Assembly (NCBI RefSeq): GCF_000425785.1
Contig: NZ_AUEC01000023.1
Coordinates: forward strand, 57,293 to 121,292
DNA length: 64,000 bases
Direction of reading: 5' to 3'
DNA from: Pseudomonas taiwanensis DSM 21245
GTDB taxonomy: Bacteria > Pseudomonadota > Gammaproteobacteria > Pseudomonadales > Pseudomonadaceae
In this document: piece by piece, positions 18,452 to 26,370 of the stretch
Position numbering within the stretch: the stretch's first letter is position 1
Layout: each line of letters starts with the position of its first letter
Program-made: the position numbers and the translations under genes
Notes under the pieces: generated by a model
Told to the model about the DNA's origin: nothing
The model's input: the letters and a program-made list of their open reading frames with translations, nothing else
The model's database searches: none

Positions 18452-19000
18452 TTGAACGCGCCCGCTGTTGCTTTTGACTACGAGGGCTGCCTCGCTGCCT
18501 GCGCCCAGGGAGACCGCCGCGCCTTACAGGCGCTGTACGAGCATGAGGGGGCCCGCTTGCTCGGGGTCGTTCAACGCATCGCGCGGGACCCGGCGGCAGC
18601 GCAAGACATCGTTCACGATGCCTTCTTGCGCATCTGGACGCGCGCCGCCAGTTACGATTCGACGCGAGGTTCAGCGCGCGGCTGGGTTTACAGCGTCACG
18701 CGTCACCTGGCCTTGAACTACGTGCGCGACAGTCGTTGCCAAACCGACCTGGACGAAACCTCCATGGTGGCCGCGCTGACGCTGCCGGCCGACGGTGGCG
18801 ACATGCAGTTATGGTCAGGGTCGACGAAGATCTACCGCTGCCTTGAGCGACTGCAGCCCGCCGCGCAGCGCTGCATCTTGCACGCTTATGTCGATGGCTG
18901 TAGCAACGCTGAAATCGCGATTCTGCTCGGCGCCCCCTTGGGCACTGTGAAGGCATGGATCAAGCGCAGCCTGAAGGCCTTGCGGGAGTGCATGACATGA
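18452..19000 (+). CDS. ECF sigma factor (SigK-like)
   Basis: 182 aa with sigma region 2 (about 8-75: ALYEHEGARLLGVVQRIARD, AQDIVHDAFLRIW) and region 4 (about 125-180: CILHAYVDGCSNAEIAILLG followed by GTVKAWIKRSLKAL). I chose TTG at 18452 because AAGGAG lies 11 bases upstream and no ATG is near the domain start. The stop overlaps the anti-sigma start (ATGA). It directs RNA polymerase to an envelope-related regulon that probably includes DUF3455. Confidence 0.88.
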   Translation: MNAPAVAFDYEGCLAACAQGDRRALQALYEHEGARLLGVVQRIARDPAAAQDIVHDAFLRIWTRAASYDSTRGSARGWVYSVTRHLALNYVRDSRCQTDLDETSMVAALTLPADGGDMQLWSGSTKIYRCLERLQPAAQRCILHAYVDGCSNAEIAILLGAPLGTVKAWIKRSLKALRECMT

Positions 19001-19704
19001 AAGGTACCCCAGTGGATGCAGGTGATCAGGAGCTGGACGATCTGGCGGCCGAGTACGTCCTGGGAACCCTGGATGCAGAGCAGCGTGCCGCCTTGCACGC
19101 GCGGCTTTCAGCAGAGCCCGCCGCACGCGCTGCGGTCGAGTCTTGGGAGGCCCGACTGCTCGCATTGACCCAGCTGGCCGAGCCCCTCGAGCCCCCGCGT
19201 CGCCTATGGTGGCGGATTGAGCGCAGCCTTGACGAGTCCCAATCTCCAGGTCCGCGCTCTGCCAGTCGGTGGCGCCGCGTCGGCCTGTGGCAAGGCTTGA
19301 GTGCTGCCGGGCTGGCTGCAAGCTTGCTTCTGGCCCTGGCGCTGTGGACCCGCACACCACCGGAGACCACCTATGTAGTCGTGCTCGTGGCGCCGTCGGG
19401 CCAAGCCCCTGGCTGGGTAGTGCACGCCAATGATGCGCGGATGATCGAACTGATACCCCTTGGCCGCGATACTGTGCCCGATGGCATGACCTTGCAGTTC
19501 TGGACCAAAGGTGAACAGTGGCGCGCACCTGTTTCGCTGGGGTTGGTCAAGCCGGGCGAGCCCTACCGTGTGCCTGTGAAGCGCCTGCCGGCGCTCGAGC
19601 CGAACCAGTTGTTCGAGTTGACGCTTGAAAAAGCGGGAGGGTCTCCTACCGGTGCCCCCACGGGCCCGGTAAAGTTCATCGGCCGTGCAGTCAAGGTGAT
19701 CTGA
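18997..19704 (+). CDS. Anti-sigma factor, RskA-like membrane protein
   Basis: 235 aa. An N-terminal cytoplasmic zinc-less anti-sigma domain (LAAEYVLGTLDAEQRAALHA) is followed by one membrane helix (about 105-125) and a periplasmic RskA C-terminal domain with WVVHANDARMIELIPL and FWTKGEQWRAPVSLGL. It is coupled by ATGA overlap to the sigma gene. It should hold the sigma factor at the membrane until proteolysis releases it. Confidence 0.88.
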   Translation: MKGTPVDAGDQELDDLAAEYVLGTLDAEQRAALHARLSAEPAARAAVESWEARLLALTQLAEPLEPPRRLWWRIERSLDESQSPGPRSASRWRRVGLWQGLSAAGLAASLLLALALWTRTPPETTYVVVLVAPSGQAPGWVVHANDARMIELIPLGRDTVPDGMTLQFWTKGEQWRAPVSLGLVKPGEPYRVPVKRLPALEPNQLFELTLEKAGGSPTGAPTGPVKFIGRAVKVI

Positions 19705-19806
19705 TCCGGGCGGGCCGGGCGTGGGCTTGCCCGCGAAACCCAGATGCAGGCCCTCGCTGGCGGCGCTTGCTGGCACCGCGTAGCAACCACATGCGCGGGC
19801 CTGGCC

Positions 19807-20412
19807 TCAACGCTGGCGCTCAGCCACGGCGCGTAACGTGCGCAGGGTGACCACTGGCGCATCCACCACGAAACGGTTGGCCAGCCAACCGGGTACATCC
19901 CCGGCGGGATCTGCCTGTAGGGCATAGGTCACTTCGGTATCGCGCTCACCCAACGGCTTCATGATCCATTGTCCACTGAGCCGTCGTACGCGAATGAGTC
20001 CCGGCGCCTCGGGCAGCTTGTCCGGGTCGGCGCTCAGATGACGGAACAGGGTGCCGTCTTCCAGGCGCTCGGTAGTCACCTTCACCACGATGTCACGCGG
20101 CATGGTGGGCCAGGGCAGGTTGGTAGTGAGGTAGACCCAGGTGCTGTCGCCTGCTACCTCCAGCAGACGCATTTGGGCGCAGGCGTAGAGCCATTTGCAG
20201 GCGACACGCAGGTTTTCCTGCAGGTCGGTGAGGGTGCGCACGCTGGCTTTCATCCGGCTGACGCCGCGAAACTGCTGGTAGGGTGAGTCGGTGACAGCGC
20301 TCAGGTACACCTTGATGCCTTCGCGGTCATAGGCCAGGTTCCAGTCTTCAGCGGCCAGCGGGCCGATGGGCGAGAGAGAAAGCAGGGCAGCGAACAGGCG
20401 GTAGCGGAGCAT
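19807..20412 (-). CDS. START-domain secreted protein
   Basis: 201 aa with a signal peptide (LFAALLSLSPIGPLAAE). The mature part is a START/Bet v1-like lipid-binding domain: DREGIKVYLS, then the central WVYLTTNLPWPTMPRDIV and GQWIMKPLGERDTEVTY. It may bind a hydrophobic ligand in the periplasm; substrate unknown. An upstream in-frame GTG (20421) is possible but ATG at 20412 is preferred. It stands alone, convergent with the anti-sigma gene. Confidence 0.82.
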   Translation of the reverse strand: MLRYRLFAALLSLSPIGPLAAEDWNLAYDREGIKVYLSAVTDSPYQQFRGVSRMKASVRTLTDLQENLRVACKWLYACAQMRLLEVAGDSTWVYLTTNLPWPTMPRDIVVKVTTERLEDGTLFRHLSADPDKLPEAPGLIRVRRLSGQWIMKPLGERDTEVTYALQADPAGDVPGWLANRFVVDAPVVTLRTLRAVAERQR

Positions 20413-20518
20413 GATGGACACCGCGCAAGGGGGGGAGTAGCAGTATGCGCGGCAAAGAAAAAGCGCGCCACAAGCGCCAGTGGCATGGGGCTGCGAGGTA
20501 GCGCTGCGCCGGCGAACC

Positions 20519-20552
20519 GACTGCTACAGGACCTGCTCGTTCCTGTGGCAGT
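20519..20552 (-). terminator. Hairpin downstream of ureidoglycine aminohydrolase gene
   Basis: Inverted repeat GACTGCTACAGGA / TCCTGTGGCAGTC around an 8-base loop, just after the stop of the minus-strand gene. Only one mispair. No long U-run, so termination is plausible rather than certain. Confidence 0.45.
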
Positions 20553-20581
20553 CGGCGTGATCGATGGCCGTCAGCCTGGGC

Positions 20582-21418
20582 TCAACGCTGTGGGTTGAGG
20601 GTCAGGTGCACGTGGCGGTTGACGTCCTTGTACAGCAGGTAGCTGAACTTGCCTGGGCCACCGGCATAGCAGGCTTGCGGGCAGAAGGCGCGCAGCCACA
20701 TGAAGTCGCCGGCTTCCACTTCGACCCAATCCTGGTTCAAGCGGTACACCGCCTTGCCTTCCAGCACGTACAGGCCATGCTCCATGACGTGGGTTTCAGC
20801 GAACGGAATCACGCCGCCCGGTTGGAAGGTCACGATGTTGACGTGCATGTCATGGCGCATGTCGGCCATGTCGACGAAGCGGGTGGTAACCCAACGGCCT
20901 TCGGTGCCCGGCATTTCAATGACGGTGGCGTTGTCGCGGTGGGTCACGAAGGATTCCGGCACGTCCAGGCCTTCGACTTTCTGGTAGTGCTTGCGCAGCC
21001 AGTGGAAGGTGCAGTTGGCCTTGCTGTTGTTGCGCAGGCTCCACTCGGCGCCAGGGGCGAGGAAGGCATAGCCACCTTGGCCCAGGGTGTGGTGCTTGCC
21101 CTCGACGGTGATGTCGATTTCGCCTTCGACGACGAATACCACGGCTTCGGCGTTAGGGTCCAGTTCCGGGCGCTCGCTGCCGCCTTCCGGGGCCACTTCG
21201 ACGATGTACTGCGAGAAGGTCTCGGCAAAGCCAGTCAGCGGGCGGGCGATGACCCACATGCGCATCTTGTCCCAGAACGGCAGGTGGCTGGTGACGATGT
21301 CACGCATCACGCCTTTAGGGATGACGGCATAGGCTTCGGTGAACATGGCACGGTCAGTCAACAGCTCGGTCTGAGCCGGGTGCCCACCGTGGGGGGCGAA
21401 GTACGAATGATTCGACAT
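20582..21418 (-). CDS. allE: (S)-ureidoglycine aminohydrolase
   Basis: 278 aa bicupin enzyme of purine-ureide catabolism releasing ammonia from (S)-ureidoglycine. The C-terminal cupin carries the Mn ligands ETHVMEHG (Glu, two His) and a Gln in CPQACYAGG, as in E. coli AllE. The ATG at 21418 starts MSNHSYFAPHGGHP, the family N-terminus. Its neighbours are not allantoin genes but an LLM flavin monooxygenase and a periplasmic binding protein upstream on the same strand, so its role may be nitrogen scavenging from an unusual substrate. Confidence 0.88.
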   Translation of the reverse strand: MSNHSYFAPHGGHPAQTELLTDRAMFTEAYAVIPKGVMRDIVTSHLPFWDKMRMWVIARPLTGFAETFSQYIVEVAPEGGSERPELDPNAEAVVFVVEGEIDITVEGKHHTLGQGGYAFLAPGAEWSLRNNSKANCTFHWLRKHYQKVEGLDVPESFVTHRDNATVIEMPGTEGRWVTTRFVDMADMRHDMHVNIVTFQPGGVIPFAETHVMEHGLYVLEGKAVYRLNQDWVEVEAGDFMWLRAFCPQACYAGGPGKFSYLLYKDVNRHVHLTLNPQR

Positions 21419-21524
21419 GGACAATCTCGACTTGTTGTTCTCTCCCCGTGCCGTGAACCGCACCGGCCGGTGCGGCGCAGGGGATGCACGGACAGCATAG
21501 GGGCGAGCCTGTATCATCCACAAA

Positions 21525-22916
21525 TTAAATGTTGGAATACCCGGTATTTGCCGGCTGAATGCTGACCTGACGCCCAGCGTGCGCCCCGGGTAGGTGCGCG
21601 CCTTGACCGAACAACTTGTGCCGCAAGGTGCCCTCCGTATAGGCCGTGGGGTAGCGGCCACGGTGTTGGAGCTCCGGCACCAGCAGCTCCACCACGTTGG
21701 TCAGGTCGTCCGGTTGCACCGCATAGGTCAGGTTGAATCCGTCGATACCGGTTTGGTCGAGCCAGGTTTCCAGTTGGTCGGCAACTTCGCCGGGCGAGCC
21801 GATCAGCACCGGACCACGCCCGCCCAAGCCGATGAACTCGGCGGCTTCGCGTACGGTCCAGCGGCGGTTCGGGTCGGCGGCGGTGAACGCGGCCAGCGCG
21901 GCGCGGCCGGCGTCGTTCTCGACGTACTCGATGGGCGCGTCCGGGTCCAGGCCTGCGAAGTCGATACCGGTCCAGCCCGATAGCAGGGCCAGGGCGGCAT
22001 CCAGGTCGACATAGCGTCTGTATTGGGCAAAACGTGCCTCGGCCTCTTGCCGCGTTGGCGCCACGATCAACAGTGCCTGGGCGTAGATCAACACCTCATC
22101 ACGCCCGCGACCCTGTGCGTCACTGGCCTGACGGATGCCTTCGGCATAGCGGCGCAACACCGTGGGCGTCGGCCCACTGATGAACACACATTCGGCGTGG
22201 CGCGCGGCGAACTGCTGGCCGCGCGCCGAGGCGCCAGCCTGGAACAGTACCGGGGTGCGCTGCGGCGACGGTTGGCTCAGGTGCATGCCTGGGACCTGGA
22301 AGTGCTCGCCCAGATGGCCGATGGCGTGCACTTTGGACGGCTCGACGTAGCGGCCCGTCTCGCGCTCCAGCACCACGGCGTCCTCGTCCCAGCTTTTTTC
22401 CCAGAGCTTGTACAACACCTCCAGGTACTCCTCGGCCAGGTCGTAGCGCTGGTCATGACCCAATTGCCGGGCAAGGCCCAGGTTGCGCGCGGCACTGTCC
22501 AGATACCCGGTGACGATGTTCCAGCCCACCCGGCCGTTGCTCAGGTGGTCGAGCGTCGACATGCGCCGGGCGAACGGGTAGGGGGGCTCGTACGTCAGCG
22601 AGAAAGTCACGCCAAAACCCAGGTGCTCGGTCACCCCGGCCATGGCCGGCACCAGCAGCAACGGGTCGTTGACCGGCACCTGTACACCACCGCGCAGGGC
22701 TGCCTGTGGCCCGCCCTGGTACACGTCGTAGATCCCCAGTACATCGGCGATGAACAAGGCGTCGAACAGTCCGCGCTCCAGCAGGCGGGCCAGGTCGGTC
22801 CAGTAGTCGAGGCGATTGAACGCCACGCTGGTGTTGCGCGGGTGTCGCCACAGGCCGGGGGACTGATGGCTGGCAGCGTTCATGCTGAAGGCGTTGAAGC
22901 GGATCGGGCGTGGCAT
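21525..22916 (-). CDS. NtaA/SnaA/DmoA-family FMN-dependent monooxygenase
   Basis: 463 aa luciferase-like monooxygenase using reduced FMN supplied by a separate reductase. Family signatures are visible: N-terminal FNAFSMN, FDALFIADVLG, the FSLTYEPPYPFARR segment, GRVGWNIVTGYL and QAGASARGQQFAARHAE. Members cleave sulfides, nitrilotriacetate and similar compounds. ATG at 22916 has a GGAG site; a TTG nine bases earlier is also open. It starts 16 bases after the binding-protein gene, so the two are an operon with linked substrates, possibly an organosulfur or organonitrogen compound. Confidence 0.88.
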   Translation of the reverse strand: MPRPIRFNAFSMNAASHQSPGLWRHPRNTSVAFNRLDYWTDLARLLERGLFDALFIADVLGIYDVYQGGPQAALRGGVQVPVNDPLLLVPAMAGVTEHLGFGVTFSLTYEPPYPFARRMSTLDHLSNGRVGWNIVTGYLDSAARNLGLARQLGHDQRYDLAEEYLEVLYKLWEKSWDEDAVVLERETGRYVEPSKVHAIGHLGEHFQVPGMHLSQPSPQRTPVLFQAGASARGQQFAARHAECVFISGPTPTVLRRYAEGIRQASDAQGRGRDEVLIYAQALLIVAPTRQEAEARFAQYRRYVDLDAALALLSGWTGIDFAGLDPDAPIEYVENDAGRAALAAFTAADPNRRWTVREAAEFIGLGGRGPVLIGSPGEVADQLETWLDQTGIDGFNLTYAVQPDDLTNVVELLVPELQHRGRYPTAYTEGTLRHKLFGQGAHLPGAHAGRQVSIQPANTGYSNI

Positions 22917-22932
22917 GGTAGGCAAGCTCCGC

Positions 22933-23913
22933 TCAGGGCAGCACGGAGGCTGGGTAGACCGCGTCGGCCACGTGCAGCTTGTGCGGAATCAGGCCCAGGC
23001 CCTGGAAGGTGTCGGCCAGTTTCTGCTGCTCGGCGACGATCTGCGCAGTGATGGCCACGGCGTTGTAGTTGCGCCGCTCGCTGGCCACTTCCAGCACCTT
23101 GGCGTCGATACCCAATTGCGGTGCCAGCAAGGCTGCAACTTCCCCCGGTTTGGCGTTGGCCCACTGGCTGACTTTGCCCAACTCGGAGAAGAAGGTCTTG
23201 AGCAGGTCGCGGTGCTGGTCGGCGAATGTTGCGGTGGACAGGTAGAACGTGCGGTTGTTGGAGAGGCCGCTGCCATCGCGCAGGTTCTTGAGGCCGGGCT
23301 GGCTTTCGGCTGCAGCGAGGAACGGGTCCCAAAGGGTGACGGCCTGGACGCTGCCCGACTGCAGGGCTGCCACCGCATCGGCGGCATTGTTGACATAGGC
23401 CGGGGTGATGTCCCTGTAACTCAGGCCAGCCTGCTCCAGGGCCACCGCCAGCAGGTACTGGGCGTTCCAGCCACGGCCAGTGGCCACGCGCTTGCCCTTG
23501 AGGTCTTGTACCGAGCCGAGGTTGTCCTGCTCGCGCACCACCACACCGATGCCCCGTGGGTAGGGTTGCTCAGCGGCCAGGTACACCACAGGCTTGCCAG
23601 CGGCCTGGGCGAACACCGACGGGGCATCGGCGGCGTGGCCGAGGTCGATGGCGCCGGTACTCAGGGCTTCGAGCAATTGCGGGCCAGCCGCGAACTCATG
23701 CCAGCTGACGTTCACCCCCTGTGGCGCGAGGGCTTTTTCCAGTGCGCCGCTGCCTTTGAGAATGTTGATGCTGTTGAATTTCTGATAACCGATGCGCAGT
23801 GTCCTGGCCTCTTCGGCCAGGGCGTTGGACCACGGCAGCAGGGCACTGGCGACACCGGCCAGCAGGCCTCCGAGCAGCAGGCGGCGCAGAGGGGAAAAAG
23901 TTCGTTTGGACAT
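22933..23913 (-). CDS. Aliphatic sulfonate/nitrate-type ABC transporter substrate-binding protein
   Basis: 326 aa SsuA/TauA-like periplasmic protein with an N-terminal signal peptide (LLLGGLLAGVASALLPWSNALA) and the family pattern LRIGYQKFNSINILKG, WHEFAAGPQLLEAL, IDLGHAADAPSVFA. Ribosome site AAGGAG precedes ATG. No permease or ATPase lies beside it, so it must use components encoded elsewhere. It heads an operon with an LLM monooxygenase. Confidence 0.88.
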   Translation of the reverse strand: MSKRTFSPLRRLLLGGLLAGVASALLPWSNALAEEARTLRIGYQKFNSINILKGSGALEKALAPQGVNVSWHEFAAGPQLLEALSTGAIDLGHAADAPSVFAQAAGKPVVYLAAEQPYPRGIGVVVREQDNLGSVQDLKGKRVATGRGWNAQYLLAVALEQAGLSYRDITPAYVNNAADAVAALQSGSVQAVTLWDPFLAAAESQPGLKNLRDGSGLSNNRTFYLSTATFADQHRDLLKTFFSELGKVSQWANAKPGEVAALLAPQLGIDAKVLEVASERRNYNAVAITAQIVAEQQKLADTFQGLGLIPHKLHVADAVYPASVLP

Positions 23914-24118
23914 GGCTGACGCTCCTTCAGTTCTTATAGGGCAAACCGTGAACCCAGCCTAAGGAGGAGGCCTGTTGCTTTCAATTCCTTTATTCTCCTT
24001 AGTTAGATTGTTTTCTTATTTTTATATCCTTTTTGTTGATTACCTTCAGCGGTGTCAATGACATTTTTTTCACATTGCCTTGCTAGCATCGACGGGCCAT
24101 TTCAAGGAGCCTGTGTCC
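23914..24118. other. AT-rich divergent promoter region
   Basis: The stretch 23975-24070 is strikingly AT-rich with T-runs, in contrast to its surroundings. It separates the minus-strand binding-protein operon from the plus-strand SMP-30-like gene and probably holds both promoters. A CysB-type site would be plausible for sulfur control, but I cannot identify one. Confidence 0.4.
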
Positions 24119-25000
24119 ATGCCCACCCTGCGCCAGCGCAGCACGCGTATTGCCCTGACCGCCACCGCCAGCCTGCTCGCTGCCACCTTGGGTTTCTTCG
24201 CCTGGCAGAGCTTCTATCCAGTGCAGGCTGCCAAGGGTTGGGACGTCGAAGTGTTGCATCGCCAGGTAGACAAAGCCGCTTCCTTGCTGCCCCAGGCCGA
24301 CGGCAGCCTGCTGGTCAGCCGCGAACTGGACGATGGCAAAGGCAGCATCCTCAAGATCACTGCCCAAGGCGACCGGGTGGTGCTGGTCGATCATCTGTCC
24401 AAGCCAGATGGCATGGTGGCCGCCCAAGGGGGATGGGTGTTCAGCCAGGAAGGTGGCCGAGCGCCCGTAAGCCTTGCCCGTGATGGTCAGGTCACTGCGC
24501 TGTTCGAGGGCGACAGTGTGCAGGGCCTGTGGAACGACGGCGACACGCTCTACGCCATCGAAGACCGCAAAGGTAATGGCCGCTTGCTGCGTTACGACTG
24601 GCACAGTGGCCAGCTCGATGTCTTGCGCTCGGGCCTGACTGAAACTGAAGGCCTGACCCGCTGCAGCGACGGGCGCTTGCTGTATACCGAGAAAGCCACT
24701 GGCAAAGTGCGTGCGGTGTCCGACGATGGTCAGGACCCGGTGGTGGTCGAAGGCCTGCGCAACCCGACCTTCCTCTTCTGCGACCAGCGCGGCCTGTGGA
24801 TCAGCGAAGACAACACCCATCGTGCACGGTTGCTGCGTATCGATGCCCAGGGCGACCAGCACACCGTGCTGTCCTACCTCAAAGCGCCCCAGGCGATCGT
24901 GCCGGACGGCAAGGGCGGATACTTGCTGGCTGAAGGTGGGCGAGACCGCGTGTTGCACCTGCGTCCGCCTGTGGCGCCCGTCACCGCGACACTGCAGTGA
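24119..25000 (+). CDS. SMP-30/gluconolactonase-like beta-propeller protein, membrane-anchored
   Basis: 293 aa. An N-terminal signal anchor (about 10-30) is followed by a beta-propeller with repeated blade motifs such as GSLLVSREL, KPDGMVAAQGGWVFSQEGG, LTRCSDGRLLYTEKATGK and GLWISEDNTHRARLLRI. It may be a periplasmic lactonase or a scaffold. Ribosome site AAGGAG fixes the ATG at 24119. Confidence 0.78.
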   Translation: MPTLRQRSTRIALTATASLLAATLGFFAWQSFYPVQAAKGWDVEVLHRQVDKAASLLPQADGSLLVSRELDDGKGSILKITAQGDRVVLVDHLSKPDGMVAAQGGWVFSQEGGRAPVSLARDGQVTALFEGDSVQGLWNDGDTLYAIEDRKGNGRLLRYDWHSGQLDVLRSGLTETEGLTRCSDGRLLYTEKATGKVRAVSDDGQDPVVVEGLRNPTFLFCDQRGLWISEDNTHRARLLRIDAQGDQHTVLSYLKAPQAIVPDGKGGYLLAEGGRDRVLHLRPPVAPVTATLQ

Positions 25001-25066
25001 ATGACCCACGGCCTCCTTAGGAGTGACACAGCAGGCACCGGCTTGCAGGCGATAGGACCGATGACG

Positions 25067-25735
25067 TCAACGGCGCTGCGCAATCATCAACAACGACTGG
25101 GGCACACTGCTTTGCGGGTGCTGGGGCTCTTGTAGGCAGACCAACTGCAACCCAGCCATCTCCAGCGCATTCAGCCAACTGGACAAGGTCCTGAAGTACC
25201 AGGGCATCGGCTGCCACTGCCCGGCCATTCCGGCGAATGATTCCTCTCGCCAGCCATCCTGATAGTCCCCGGCAGCCACGCTCCAGGGGTGCAGCGTCTG
25301 GACCACCAGCGCACCGCCTGGGGTGAGCAATGCGTTCATGGCCGCCAGCAGCGGGATGATGTTCTGATGCAGCAGCGCGAAGTTGGCACAGATCAGGTCA
25401 TAACCTGAACCCACGTCTATTTCGGCATCGACCAACTGCCCATAATTGGCCTGGTAGACCTGTGTCGACCCAGCCGATCGCGCTGCTTGCACCAATCCGT
25501 CGTCTCCATCGACCCCCACGGCCTCGATGCCGCTTTCTGCCAGTGCCCTCAGCAACCAGCCCTCGCCACAGCCCAGGTCCAGCACCCGTTTGGGTTGACG
25601 ACCGAGAATGGCCAGTAAGATCGCCTGGTCCGTCACCTGCCGCCTGCTGTCTATGGCACCGCTGCGCACGGCGTCGATCCAGGATTGGGCGTTGCGCTGC
25701 CAGCTCGCTTGCAGATCGCTCTCGGGTGATGACAT
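25067..25735 (-). CDS. SAM-dependent methyltransferase
   Basis: 222 aa class I methyltransferase. Motif I is VLDLGCGEGWLLRAL (about 51-65), followed by an acidic residue in AVGVDGDDGLV. A later DLICANFALLH is motif IV. A TTG 12 bases upstream is possible; ATG at 25735 is preferred. Substrate unknown. It is convergent with the SMP-30-like gene. Confidence 0.85.
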   Translation of the reverse strand: MSSPESDLQASWQRNAQSWIDAVRSGAIDSRRQVTDQAILLAILGRQPKRVLDLGCGEGWLLRALAESGIEAVGVDGDDGLVQAARSAGSTQVYQANYGQLVDAEIDVGSGYDLICANFALLHQNIIPLLAAMNALLTPGGALVVQTLHPWSVAAGDYQDGWREESFAGMAGQWQPMPWYFRTLSSWLNALEMAGLQLVCLQEPQHPQSSVPQSLLMIAQRR

Positions 25736-25828
25736 GGCAAGGTCCAATGAGGGGGAGGCGGTTCAAGCATAGGCAATAAAAAGCGGTAAGCTATCGCTTT
25801 TTGCCGCCTGCTATTTGCGAGGAACCCG

Positions 25829-26320
25829 ATGAGCGCTGCAACCTTCCGAACTGCCGTACCCACCGACGCCGAGCGTTGTTTCCAGATCGAGTCGACGGCC
25901 TACGAAGGCGACGAGGCAGCGACCCTGGAGAAGATCCGCAAGCGGATCGACCAGTACCCTGAAGGGTTTTTGATTCTCGAGGACGCTGGTGAGGTGATCG
26001 GCTTCATCAACAGTGGCTGTGCCTGGGAAGTGGTGATGTCGGACGAAGCGTTCAAATCGCTGGTAGGCCATGACGCCGCTGCGCCGAACGTGGTGATCAT
26101 GTCGGTAGTGGTCGATCCGGCCCACCAGGGCAAAGGCCATGCGGGTCGTTTGATGAGCGAATTCGTCAAACGCATGCGGGATATGGGCAAGCGCCGCATT
26201 CACTTGATGTGCAAGGACCGGCACGTGGCGCTGTACGAGAAGATGGGATACCGCTACGTGCAGCCCTCGGCATCCGACCATGGTGGCATGGCCTGGCACG
26301 AGATGGAAATGACGCTGTGA
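25829..26320 (+). CDS. GNAT-family N-acetyltransferase
   Basis: 163 aa. The acetyl-CoA binding motif A is VVDPAHQGKGHAGRLM (about 94-109), with the C-terminal VALYEKMGYRYV segment. The N-terminal pattern is like arylalkylamine (serotonin-type) acetyltransferases. Ribosome site GAGGAA precedes the ATG. Substrate unknown. Confidence 0.88.
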   Translation: MSAATFRTAVPTDAERCFQIESTAYEGDEAATLEKIRKRIDQYPEGFLILEDAGEVIGFINSGCAWEVVMSDEAFKSLVGHDAAAPNVVIMSVVVDPAHQGKGHAGRLMSEFVKRMRDMGKRRIHLMCKDRHVALYEKMGYRYVQPSASDHGGMAWHEMEMTL

Positions 26321-26370
26321 GCGATGCCGCTTCACAGGCTGATGGGGCAGCCCCTGAAGCGGCGCGCGGG

